Positions 1 to 5,586 are shown, numbered from the stretch's first letter. The stretch is 6,299 bases of DNA from OMIS01 sp044350895 (GCA_044350895.1 JBILGT010000036.1:1-6299), one strand, 5' to 3'. Made by a program: numbers and translations. Notes: generated by a model not told the origin, from the letters alone.

Positions 1-2856
1 ACTAGCTTGTCCTGTATACGCTGATGGATCATCCCAACTAAAGGTATAGGCATTGCTTGTAGCATCTTCTGGTGTCACCACGAGATTACGTGGGGCAGAT
101 GGAGCGGTTGTATTGATCTTTAGAGCGTTAGAGACAGACGTAGCAGACACGTTGCCTGCGCTGTCCCAAGTACGTAAATACACGAGATTGGTGCCTTCTG
201 CTATCGCAGCGTAGTCAGGTGTTTCTATTGTGGCATAAGAACCATCATTGGTCAGTAAATCTGCTGTATCTTGTGTGCCAGTATGACTATCTCCATACCA
301 AGTGCCACCAGTTCCAATTCGATATTGGAGACCTGCAATCCCAGCGTGTGTGTCACTCGGTCCATCACTACCCGATGATGGCCACAAAAAGGTCGTACTT
401 TCGGTGGCAATATAATCACTTGGTACCGATAAAAATGCAGGGTTCGTAGGTGCAGTATTATCAAACCGAAACTGGAACTGGGCACTACTGCCGCTATATA
501 CATTGCCCGCACCATCAACAGCTTTGATGTTGAGATAGTATGGAGATGATGAAGAGCTCAGCCAAGTATCACCTCGGTAAGCCAGAGTGGCAAAGTCAAT
601 TGAGTTGGTGGCGATAATAAACTGACAGGTTGTACCAGTGGTTGAGACAGGTGAAGTACCGAGTAAGCCTTTGGACGTGGCAGGATTGCCAGAAGAATCA
701 GTTCCTAGGTATAAACAATACCCGAGCAGTCCTGCTCCATCCACATTGTCGGCACCTGCTGTCCATGAGAAGTACGCAGCATTATCGTTTGCCCAGCCAT
801 TACTTGCCACAGTAGCCCCTGCCACTGTTTTTTTCATACTCACACTTGAAGCATTCGTGGGCGGGGCGGTTTGATCTGTCGTGAGTCCCACTGCTACTGT
901 ATTAATCGCGGGCAGATCACTGCCACCAAATGCCATAATAGCTTTGACTGCTATTTTTTGTGATACTACAGGTAGTGCTTGCATGGCTGTTGGAGTCAGC
1001 TCAGCTGCTGTGTTTACGTGTGTAGTGGTGTTACTAGCAGTTTCCCAACTGTCGCCATCCCAATATTTCCATGAACTACCAATCTCACAGGTTGATCCAT
1101 CATCGGTGCAGATTTGATACTTTATAGAGGCATTACCACTTGCCGTTACACTAGCAGTAAATGAATCCCAACTACTCACTGCACTATTGGAATACGCGGT
1201 AGTGGTATAGACACTGTACGTACCGCTTTTGGCAAGCGTGATATCGTCTATTTTGACTGTTTTGCCTTGCTTGACCAGCACGCCATACTCACGGGCGGAA
1301 GCAGCTCCCGTAAGTGTACCTGAGAGCTTCCACCAGCCACTGCCTACACTGGTATAGGTGGTAGCAATGGTTGCTCCATTGTAATAGAGCGAGGCAACAG
1401 AAGATGATGCTGTCCCACCAACATTACCGCTGGTGGTGTCATAGACGTAGACAGAAAAATCGAACGTGTCGGCTGCGCCGACATTGATAGATTGCGTCAC
1501 CTTAGCGTCTGCTACAGTACCTACACTGATGGTATTCCCACCACCACTTCTACCAGAAGAAGATGAGAAAGATTGAGAGATTGCTACAGGATCACTGGCG
1601 CACCGGAACCCAACGCTGCTGCTCCGATAGGCAGGTGTATAATACAAAAGGAGTGTGAAGGCTCCTGTGTTTGAAGTATTACTCCAATTGCCACCGCGCA
1701 GGAAACTATAGGAACTGCTAGCAGCAGAGCCGCTGTTGTGATAAATACGACCTACGCCGTATGTTGCATCATATGAGCTTCCCAGTGGTCGCACTGAATT
1801 ATACGAGAGGCTTCCATAACTTGTCAGTGCAGTAAACTCTCGCCAATTAAAGCCACTCTGACCACTCACATCGGGCTGATTGGCTTCGGTGATGGTGTCA
1901 CTGTTCCACTCCCACACATTGCCTGGAATATCCCAAATATAACTGCCATTGGAAAGGGTGAAAACTCGCTTTTGATTGCCTGCTGTACTTGAGGTGTTGT
2001 TGGCGGTATTTGTTGGACAGCTAGCTGGTGCTTCCGTTGTTCCTGCAGAATCAGTATAGGCACAAGCAGTGTTGCCTGTATCAGTGCTAGAGGCAACTTT
2101 GGCTTTGTCGGGTGAGTTGTCATTATGCCCAGCAAACAGATATCCACTGCCTACACTTCCACCTGTCCAGTTGCCAGCTTGTGCCTCGGCATTACGAGCA
2201 AGTGTCATCCACTCTGCGTTGGTGATGAGATGCGCAGAGCTACTTCCCAAGGCAATAGTTGAACATCGGGTGACAGATTCCGTCTGCGAGATATAGGTAA
2301 TCGGGAACCCAGAGGCAGTCGAAACAACCTGACGGTTATTGGCAGCTGTACAGTTATTGGCGGTATTAGTACTGCCGTCATCACGGTACAAGTCATAGGT
2401 GGTATCGGCGGGGGTAGTCAAACCCACGGTTGGCGCACTGGTCGCCGCACACTTGGCCTCATATTTCATGGCCAAAAAGTTGCTGGTGCCATAGGTACCA
2501 CTATCTCCCGGTACTTCCACCCAACCCGCGGGAGCTACTGCGGCAGTAGACCAGGAAGAGGTATCTGCATCAAATGAAGCGTTGGTGATTTTATTTGCCC
2601 CAGTTACAGGTCTTGCTCCAGAGTTATCTACCGTCACCAGTGTACTGTCATAAGTGTAACTACCTGCATTGGCGGAGTTGTACGTCCAGGTTTGGGTGGT
2701 GTCATTGGCAGCAAAGATACTGGGGAGATGCACTGTTGTTAGATAAGTAGCTCCGACAAACCCAAAGATGACAAAAAGTACTGCTGCCAAATTAAACTGG
2801 AACCGCGAATAGTGATATCGTTTTTCAAAAAAATAATGGTATATAAGGCTTTTCAT
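1..2856 (-). CDS. DGR target: large secreted adhesin-like protein with internal variable C-type-lectin/FGE-like domain (3' end outside window)
   Basis: An open minus-strand frame of 952 codons with no stop that runs off the left edge. The start at 2856 is the first ATG after an in-frame TGA; no clear Shine-Dalgarno is seen. Residues 1-50 have a basic N-terminus followed by a hydrophobic stretch ending in SIFAA, so the protein is probably exported or membrane-anchored. Residues about 180-421 resemble the FGE-sulfatase/C-type-lectin fold, with NAEW (213-216), GNVWEW (312-317), RGGNW (387-391) and VGFRC (415-419). This fold displays variable residues in many DGR targets and need not be catalytic. 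A Ser/Gly linker (422-440) leads to a jelly-roll-like, possibly carbohydrate-binding region (441-541). Fn3/Ig-like modules follow, introduced by [DN]xTAP-type motifs near 661, 799 and 915. The likely role is surface binding of a varying ligand. The gene looks richer in G+C than the RT and Avd genes. Domain names come from motif reading, not a profile search. Confidence 0.9.
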   Translation of the reverse strand, partial: MKSLIYHYFFEKRYHYSRFQFNLAAVLFVIFGFVGATYLTTVHLPSIFAANDTTQTWTYNSANAGSYTYDSTLVTVDNSGARPVTGANKITNASFDADTSSWSTAAVAPAGWVEVPGDSGTYGTSNFLAMKYEAKCAATSAPTVGLTTPADTTYDLYRDDGSTNTANNCTAANNRQVVSTASGFPITYISQTESVTRCSTIALGSSSAHLITNAEWMTLARNAEAQAGNWTGGSVGSGYLFAGHNDNSPDKAKVASSTDTGNTACAYTDSAGTTEAPASCPTNTANNTSSTAGNQKRVFTLSNGSYIWDIPGNVWEWNSDTITEANQPDVSGQSGFNWREFTALTSYGSLSYNSVRPLGSSYDATYGVGRIYHNSGSAASSSYSFLRGGNWSNTSNTGAFTLLLYYTPAYRSSSVGFRCASDPVAISQSFSSSSGRSGGGNTISVGTVADAKVTQSINVGAADTFDFSVYVYDTTSGNVGGTASSSVASLYYNGATIATTYTSVGSGWWKLSGTLTGAASAREYGVLVKQGKTVKIDDITLAKSGTYSVYTTTAYSNSAVSSWDSFTASVTASGNASIKYQICTDDGSTCEIGSSWKYWDGDSWETASNTTTHVNTAAELTPTAMQALPVVSQKIAVKAIMAFGGSDLPAINTVAVGLTTDQTAPPTNASSVSMKKTVAGATVASNGWANDNAAYFSWTAGADNVDGAGLLGYCLYLGTDSSGNPATSKGLLGTSPVSTTGTTCQFIIATNSIDFATLAYRGDTWLSSSSSPYYLNIKAVDGAGNVYSGSSAQFQFRFDNTAPTNPAFLSVPSDYIATESTTFLWPSSGSDGPSDTHAGIAGLQYRIGTGGTWYGDSHTGTQDTADLLTNDGSYATIETPDYAAIAEGTNLVYLRTWDSAGNVSATSVSNALKINTTAPSAPRNLVVTPEDATSNAYTFSWDDPSAYTGQAS
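1595..1706 (-). repeat. DGR variable repeat (VR)
   Basis: A 112-bp segment inside the target gene, encoding residues 384-421, that aligns without gaps to the template repeat at 4252-4363 (offset 2657). There are 98 identities and 14 mismatches, at + positions 1614, 1616, 1619, 1622, 1629, 1630, 1632, 1641, 1644, 1649, 1650, 1660, 1675 and 1682. At every one the template has T on the + strand, which is A in the coding strand. The changes are 6 A-to-G, 5 A-to-T and 3 A-to-C. They alter residues 392, 403, 405, 406, 409, 410, 412, 413, 414 and 415; the changes at 394 and 399 are silent. The coding 3' end (1595-1613) is an unchanged GC-rich 19-bp block that fits the IMH (initiation of mutagenic homing) element of known DGRs. 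Confidence 0.97.
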
Positions 2857-2880
2857 GACAGGTTTTCATAAATCCAAGGA

Positions 2881-2916
2881 ACTAGTACACAGACTAGTAC
2901 ACAGACTAGTCCACAT
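2881..2916. repeat. Three tandem 12-bp repeats in the target-gene leader
   Basis: Three consecutive copies of ACTAGTACACAG. The first two are identical and the third (2905-2916) differs at two positions. Each begins with the palindrome ACTAGT, so neighbouring copies can also pair as hairpins in the RNA. The array starts just downstream of the predicted -10 and lies within the leader of the target gene. It may be an operator array or an mRNA leader structure; the function is unknown. Confidence 0.75.
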
Positions 2917-2920
2917 ATCC

Positions 2921-2950
2921 ATAATACAGGAAACATTCCTTACATTTCAA
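2921..2950 (-). promoter_or_regulatory. Putative promoter of the DGR target gene
   Basis: Reading the minus strand, TTGAAA (2950-2945) and TATTAT (2926-2921) are separated by 18 bp, close to the sigma-70-type consensus. The predicted start near 2914 gives a leader of roughly 58 nt. The spacer contains the short inverted repeat AGGAA-ACA-TTCCT (2928-2940). A TTGACA also overlaps the RT stop codon (2962-2967), but the hexamer 17 bp further on is only TGTAAG. A separate promoter would let the abundant surface protein be expressed independently of the RT operon. Confidence 0.45.
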
Positions 2951-2963
2951 CTGAAGAAGTATG

Positions 2964-4091
2964 TCAAAAAGGCAATAGGAGTTGTTCACATTTGATATCT
3001 TTTCTTCGGATTTTTTCAAGCATTTGTTCACGCTTTTTAGAGAATAGGAATTTCTGTAGATGATAAGCATTTGCGTGTTGAATATGCCCTTGAAATGAAT
3101 TGCAGGTCAAGTCTAGTTTTTCCTGAGTAAATCTTTGCTCGCACACCATGCGTTTTCTCTTTTCCAGCCTTTTTTGAAACCTTCGCAGCGTCTTACCTCT
3201 TACTAAGATATGGTCATAGAAGATACGATACCCTACAAATGGGACTCCAAAGGACACATTTTGAATAAAAACTTTTTCAGGATGCAAAGTCAGCTTTAGA
3301 TTCTCCTCCAGAAATACTTCAAGTGAGTTTCTCACCTTAATCAAGTGATCTTTGTCTGGATGGATAATCAAAAAATCATCCATATATCTGGCATACCATT
3401 TTTCTTTGAGTGTGTGTTTCACAAATTGATCAAGTTCATTGAGGTAGACATTCGCAAATAATTGGCTGGTGAGATTGCCAATAGGAATGCCTTTTCTCTC
3501 TTGTAGATTCACAACGTGTTCGGGTAAATTTTTGAGTTGTCCATTAGTTTTATATACCTTGTGGTTAGTAATTATAGTTGCAATAAGCTTCATAATATCG
3601 GGGTCAGAAATCTTCTTTTGCAAGATTGTAATGAGCACATCCCAAGAGATACTTTGAAAATATTTTCGAATATCACACTTCAAGTAATAGATGGAACTTT
3701 GAGCACCATTTTTACTACGTGCAGCCATCAAAAACTTTTTAACCCGCTGCAAACCAAAATGAGTACCCTTTCCCTTACGACAGGCATAGGAATCAAAAAT
3801 AAACTCTTTATCAAGACGTGGTTCAATAAGATTGACGAGTGACCGATGGACAATCCTGTCCCTGAAATTGGGCGCAGCGATATGTCTTTTCTTTGGATCA
3901 GTAACAATAAAATAGGTGTAGGGCTTTGGTACGTATTTCTTTGACCACAGGAGATACTGCAACAGGCAAATACAATCTTCAAGCACAAAATCAAAAGTGA
4001 GTGTGACTGGCCTAGTTCTTTTGCCGAGTCTAACTCTAGAATATGCTTTAAAAAGATTGGTTAAGTCAGAAAATGTATTAAAATCATTCAT
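2964..4091 (-). CDS. DGR-type reverse transcriptase
   Basis: A 375-residue RNA-directed DNA polymerase that copies the TR RNA into adenine-mutated cDNA. The reverse transcriptase motifs occur in order: KKRHIAAPNFRDRIVHRSL (67-85); SYACRKGKGTHFG (101-113); motif A LKCDIRKYFQSI with catalytic D140; motif B GIPIGNLTSQLFANVYL (201-217); motif C ARYMDDFLI with catalytic D238 and D239; HPEK (270-273); and FVGYRI (285-290). IGNLTSQ in place of the QGxxxSP of group II intron and retroviral enzymes is the hallmark of the DGR clade. The length is typical, and there is no maturase or endonuclease domain. The catalytic residues are intact. The ATG at 4091 is preferred over an in-frame TTG at 4121, which lies within a hairpin stem; AGG lies four bases before this ATG. 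The stop is TGA. The gene lies 160 bp downstream of TR and 107 bp upstream of the target gene. Confidence 0.97.
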   Translation of the reverse strand: MNDFNTFSDLTNLFKAYSRVRLGKRTRPVTLTFDFVLEDCICLLQYLLWSKKYVPKPYTYFIVTDPKKRHIAAPNFRDRIVHRSLVNLIEPRLDKEFIFDSYACRKGKGTHFGLQRVKKFLMAARSKNGAQSSIYYLKCDIRKYFQSISWDVLITILQKKISDPDIMKLIATIITNHKVYKTNGQLKNLPEHVVNLQERKGIPIGNLTSQLFANVYLNELDQFVKHTLKEKWYARYMDDFLIIHPDKDHLIKVRNSLEVFLEENLKLTLHPEKVFIQNVSFGVPFVGYRIFYDHILVRGKTLRRFQKRLEKRKRMVCEQRFTQEKLDLTCNSFQGHIQHANAYHLQKFLFSKKREQMLEKIRRKDIKCEQLLLPF

Positions 4092-4102
4092 AGACCTATT
4101 TA

Positions 4103-4128
4103 CCCTACCTTGATTGCTCAAGGCAGGA
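4103..4128 (-). promoter_or_regulatory. GCAA-tetraloop hairpin just upstream of the RT start
   Basis: In the minus-strand RNA, 4128-4118 pairs with 4113-4103 to give an 11-bp stem (nine Watson-Crick pairs, two G-U) closed by a GCAA tetraloop (4117-4114). It ends 11 nt before the RT ATG, and its 3' arm contains GGUAGGG, the nearest purine-rich stretch that could bind the ribosome. It may limit RT translation or form part of the folded 3' portion of the DGR RNA. The pairing is seen directly; the role is inferred. Confidence 0.6.
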
Positions 4129-4144
4129 ATAAGGGTATTTTGTT

Positions 4145-4173
4145 TGCCCGCAATACGTATGGTCTCACGGGCA
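4145..4173 (-). other. RNA hairpin in the TR-RT spacer
   Basis: In the minus-strand RNA, UGCCCG plus UGA (4173-4165) pairs with UUG plus CGGGCA (4153-4145). The stem has nine pairs including two G-U, and the loop is 11 nt. It lies between TR and the RT gene, where the Bordetella phage DGR has a structured spacer needed for cDNA priming. An equivalent role here is an inference. Confidence 0.45.
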
Positions 4174-4235
4174 GGAAATGAATATTGTGATCATGTGAAT
4201 CCGGAACAAATATCCGTAAATATATGCTGCTCATT

Positions 4236-4262
4236 CTGGCGTCACCGATCGCTGGCGCACCG
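4236..4262. repeat. Imperfect direct repeat of the TR 3' end
   Basis: CTGGCGTCACCG (4236-4247) and CTGGCGCACCG (4252-4262) are near-identical direct repeats that differ by one inserted base and are 4 bp apart. The second copy is the coding 3' end of TR; the first lies just beyond it in the spacer. The VR side has no such second copy. It may be the trace of a slipped copying event or an RNA element next to the IMH*. Confidence 0.6.
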
Positions 4263-4363
4263 GAACCCAATGTTGTTGTTCCGATTTGTAGGTGTATTAT
4301 TCAAATTGAGTGTGAATGCTCCTGTGTTTGATGTATTATTCCAATTGCCACCGCGCAGGAAAC
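4252..4363 (-). repeat. DGR template repeat (TR)
   Basis: A 112-bp non-coding copy of the VR, in the same orientation as the RT and target genes. It begins 43 bp after the Avd stop. Its coding strand has 37 adenines, 14 of which differ in the present VR. Read in the VR frame it is rich in Asn codons (AAT/AAC): N N after GGNW, then N, N N, N and N N N before IGFRC. Replacing any of its adenines with any base cannot create a stop codon in this frame. At the coding 3' boundary the TR has C (4251) where the VR has T (1594), followed by a shared GATC. This first non-adenine mismatch marks the end of the repeat and fits an IMH*/IMH distinction. Confidence 0.97.
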
Positions 4364-4406
4364 AGACAACCTTTCTATTCACTCCCTTACTTTAAAGCCT
4401 ATCATA

Positions 4407-4748
4407 TTAAGATACCTTGATCCATGCAGAAAGCATCCGCCCAATCTCATTCATTTTATCTGCTGCAAAGGCATATTGTTTAATACTCATCAGTTTTACA
4501 TCTTTAGTAAGTCTAATAAGTATCCGGAGTGTATCTAGATTTCTTGAGATTTTCATTTGCAGCAATTTTCTCTGTGGTCCATCTCGTTCTGTGTTGGCTT
4601 CAACGACTCCAACTAAAATAGCTAACGCCAAACTATGTATTTGCTGACCTAGGATTGGGCGATGATTTCTGGGTAAACGGTTCAGAAGAAAATACAGCCA
4701 TACAGCATATTCATAGGTTTTTTGAAAAATAAGCAGTTTTTCCTCCAT
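4407..4748 (-). CDS. avd: Avd-like DGR accessory protein (four-helix bundle)
   Basis: A 113-residue basic, largely helical protein. Four amphipathic helices can be drawn at about 1-23, 32-52, 58-82 and 85-110, with the polar turn LPRNHRP between helices 1 and 2. The pattern (aromatic helix 1, ILGQQI, a Lys/Arg-rich helix 3, YAFAADKMNEIGRMLSAWI at the end) matches the Avd / 23S rRNA intervening-sequence four-helix family. In the Bordetella phage DGR, Avd forms a pentamer that binds RT and nucleic acid and is required for mutagenic homing. Position immediately upstream of TR and RT on the same strand favours the Avd role over a lone four-helix protein. Its start, ATG at 4748, has no upstream Shine-Dalgarno and lies only a few bases after the predicted transcription start. 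GGAGG occurs just inside the gene, so a later start cannot be excluded. The stop is TAA. Confidence 0.88.
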   Translation of the reverse strand: MEEKLLIFQKTYEYAVWLYFLLNRLPRNHRPILGQQIHSLALAILVGVVEANTERDGPQRKLLQMKISRNLDTLRILIRLTKDVKLMSIKQYAFAADKMNEIGRMLSAWIKVS

Positions 4749-4760
4749 GTGTCAATATTA

Positions 4761-4789
4761 AGTATAAAGTGAAAAGCAAATCTTGTCCT
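4761..4789 (-). promoter_or_regulatory. Putative promoter of the Avd-TR-RT operon
   Basis: On the minus strand, AGGACA (4789-4784) is followed after 17 bp by TATACT (4766-4761). The predicted start is at about 4754, only around six bases before the avd ATG, which implies an almost leaderless mRNA. The -35 hexamer is only four of six to consensus, so confidence is moderate. Confidence 0.4.
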
Positions 4790-4840
4790 TACAATATTCT
4801 TACATATTTTATATTTTTTTATAACAATTACTCGATGAGG

Positions 4841-4907
4841 AAATAAGTTTCACTTCTTATTTATAAGAATAAAGAGACTAATAAATTATACTAAAATAAC
4901 TTATTTA
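4841..4907. repeat. Cluster of AT-rich inverted repeats between the xre and avd genes
   Basis: The 266-bp gap 4749-5014 holds no gene that I can support. It contains overlapping inverted repeats: AAATAAG (4841-4847) with CTTATTT (4856-4862); TTCTTAT-TT-ATAAGAA (4854-4869); and AAATAA-C-TTATTT (4894-4906). They lie upstream of the predicted avd promoter and could be protein-binding sites. In such AT-rich DNA, short palindromes also arise by chance. Confidence 0.35.
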
Positions 4908-4931
4908 CAGGCTAAACAGCTATATCAAATG

Positions 4932-4962
4932 CCATAGTCGGCTATGGTGATTTATGTTTTTT
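4932..4962 (+). terminator. Possible terminator-like hairpin
   Basis: CCATAG-TCGG-CTATGG (4932-4947) is a perfect 6-bp stem with a 4-base loop. A T-rich run ending near 4962 follows on the + strand, but about eight bases intervene and no + strand gene lies upstream. It may instead help end the minus-strand xre transcript before avd. Weakly supported. Confidence 0.25.
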
Positions 4963-5014
4963 TAAAAAGTCAATTCTGCGACCTAACAGCTTAGTGGTTT
5001 AAGAAAGGTTGGTT

Positions 5015-5239
5015 TTAAAATGGCAGAATTTGTGAAGATTTCACTTTGAGAGCTTTACAGATACTTTCTATTACCGCATAGGTAGGATTTTCTTCCCCAC
5101 GCTCAATCCCCGCATAATAAGTTACTGATATCCCTACAGCGGTGGCTACTTCTTCCTGTGATAATTCCTTACCCACTCTTATCTTGCGTAGATTGGTACC
5201 TAATTTTTTCTGACTTTGTTTGTTTGCTTCAACATTCAT
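5015..5239 (-). CDS. XRE/Cro-CI family HTH transcriptional repressor
   Basis: A small DNA-binding protein of 74 residues from ATG 5239. The helix-turn-helix reads LSQEEVATAVGISVTYYAGIERG (two parts: LSQEEVATA, then GISVTYYAGIERG), followed by the conserved ENPTYAVIESICKALKV helix region. This is the standard single-domain XRE/Cro fold without an effector or protease domain. The frame stays open to a GTG at 5284, with ATGs at 5275 and 5257, so the protein could have up to 15 more residues. I prefer 5239 because an AACTATAGT operator-like site (5240-5248) and a TATACT lie immediately upstream, and because the family normally begins about ten residues before the domain. No start has a convincing Shine-Dalgarno. 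It diverges from the recombinase operon across a palindromic region and is probably its repressor and its own. The stop is TAA. Confidence 0.88.
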   Translation of the reverse strand: MNVEANKQSQKKLGTNLRKIRVGKELSQEEVATAVGISVTYYAGIERGEENPTYAVIESICKALKVKSSQILPF

Positions 5240-5248
5240 AACTATAGT
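5240..5248. promoter_or_regulatory. Third operator-like site at the xre start
   Basis: AACTATAGT, the same core found in both arms of the inverted repeat at 5319-5363, lies directly before the preferred xre ATG and overlaps a minus-strand TATACT (5246-5251). This suggests autorepression. Confidence 0.5.
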
Positions 5249-5314
5249 ATATATCATACTCCCTGACTTATTCATCTTTTGCACTCATTTAGCTTAAATC
5301 CAGGCTATTTACGC

Positions 5315-5344
5315 TTGACAACTATAACTATAGTTGTATATACT
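5315..5344 (+). promoter_or_regulatory. Promoter of the small ORF-recombinase operon
   Basis: TTGACA (5315-5320) and TATACT (5339-5344) are separated by 18 bp: a perfect -35 and a strong -10. The predicted start near 5351 gives about 29 nt of leader before the ATG at 5380. The inverted repeat at 5319-5363 overlaps the -35, the spacer and the start site, so bound repressor would block polymerase. A divergent minus-strand promoter, TTGCAG-16-TATAGT, may lie in the same repeat. Confidence 0.65.
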
Positions 5345-5363
5345 GCAACTATAGTTATAGTTG
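5319..5363. promoter_or_regulatory. Perfect 18-bp inverted repeat: divergent operator
   Basis: The arms CAACTATAACTATAGTTG (5319-5336) and CAACTATAGTTATAGTTG (5346-5363) are exact reverse complements separated by 9 bp. Each arm contains the 10-bp palindrome AACTATAGTT (5326-5335 and 5347-5356) plus a further half-site. This is likely the binding site of the neighbouring XRE protein, placed to control both directions. Confidence 0.75.
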
Positions 5364-5379
5364 GTTTAGATGCAAAACA

Positions 5380-5586
5380 ATGAACAACGAAATACGGGAT
5401 AAGTTCAAAAAATTCTACTATGAAAAGTTTGGTATAAGCCTGACAGATGAAGAGGCGACTGAGATGGCTTCTGATCTGATCAACTTGATGAAAGTTCTAC
5501 TCAAACCGACTAAACCAGACACTTCTGTAAAACACATTCATGAAAGGAGGGAATATGCGGTTGTCTCACCACAAAAATTTACATAG
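5380..5586 (+). CDS. Small helical protein upstream of the serine recombinase
   Basis: A 68-residue protein of unknown function. The N-terminal part (about 1-42) is a charged helical region with FKKFYYEKFGISLTDEEATE followed by an ASDLINLMKVL helix; the C-terminal 25 residues are polar and probably flexible. Similar short ORFs with this 'DEEA' helix pattern are often found before serine recombinases in Patescibacteria, from memory and not checked. It is the first gene of the operon and overlaps the recombinase start by 32 bp, so the two are probably translationally linked. It may be a recombinase accessory or directionality factor, but nothing in the sequence proves this. No Shine-Dalgarno precedes its ATG. 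The stop is TAG. Confidence 0.7.
   Translation: MNNEIRDKFKKFYYEKFGISLTDEEATEMASDLINLMKVLLKPTKPDTSVKHIHERREYAVVSPQKFT
5543..5550 (+). promoter_or_regulatory. Strong ribosome binding site of the recombinase
   Basis: AAAGGAGG lies four bases before the ATG at 5555, inside the preceding ORF. It is the only strong Shine-Dalgarno sequence seen in the window and fixes the recombinase start. Confidence 0.8.

Larger units (their letters stand above)
4092..4406 (-). ncRNA. DGR RNA region: TR plus structured spacer between the Avd and RT genes
   Basis: A 315-bp gap between the Avd-like and RT genes with no convincing protein-coding gene. On the minus strand it holds 43 nt of leader, the 112-nt template repeat and a 160-nt spacer with at least two hairpins (4145-4173 and 4103-4128). 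In studied DGRs, RNA across TR and its downstream spacer is bound by RT and Avd and serves as both template and primer. The order Avd-TR-spacer-RT matches that layout. It is probably transcribed as part of the Avd-RT transcript, since no separate promoter is apparent. RNA ends cannot be placed from sequence. Confidence 0.6.

Noticed and set aside
1547..1559. CTTCT-ACC-AGAAG hairpin downstream of VR as the DGR cruciform
   Set aside because: The stem is only 5 bp and lies about 36 bp from the VR end, whereas known cruciforms are longer and very close to VR.
1866..2147. Small open frames on either strand within 1-2856
   Set aside because: They are shadows of the continuous 952-codon target frame, which alone has recognisable motifs.
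2881..2916. Tandem repeats as a CRISPR array
   Set aside because: The 12-bp units are contiguous with no unique spacers, and no cas genes are present.
2964..4091. RT as a group II intron or retron enzyme
   Set aside because: Motif B is IGNLTSQ, there is no maturase/endonuclease domain and no intron domain V/VI-like structure was seen. The TR/VR pair with adenine-only changes fits a DGR instead.
4114..4395. A 93-codon + strand open frame across the TR and spacer
   Set aside because: It reads the TR on the strand opposite to RT, Avd and VR, has no family resemblance, and is explained by the non-coding template repeat.
4407..4748. A lone four-helix protein of the 23S rRNA intervening-sequence type
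   Set aside because: The same fold family, but there is no rRNA gene nearby and it sits directly before TR and RT, which favours the Avd role.
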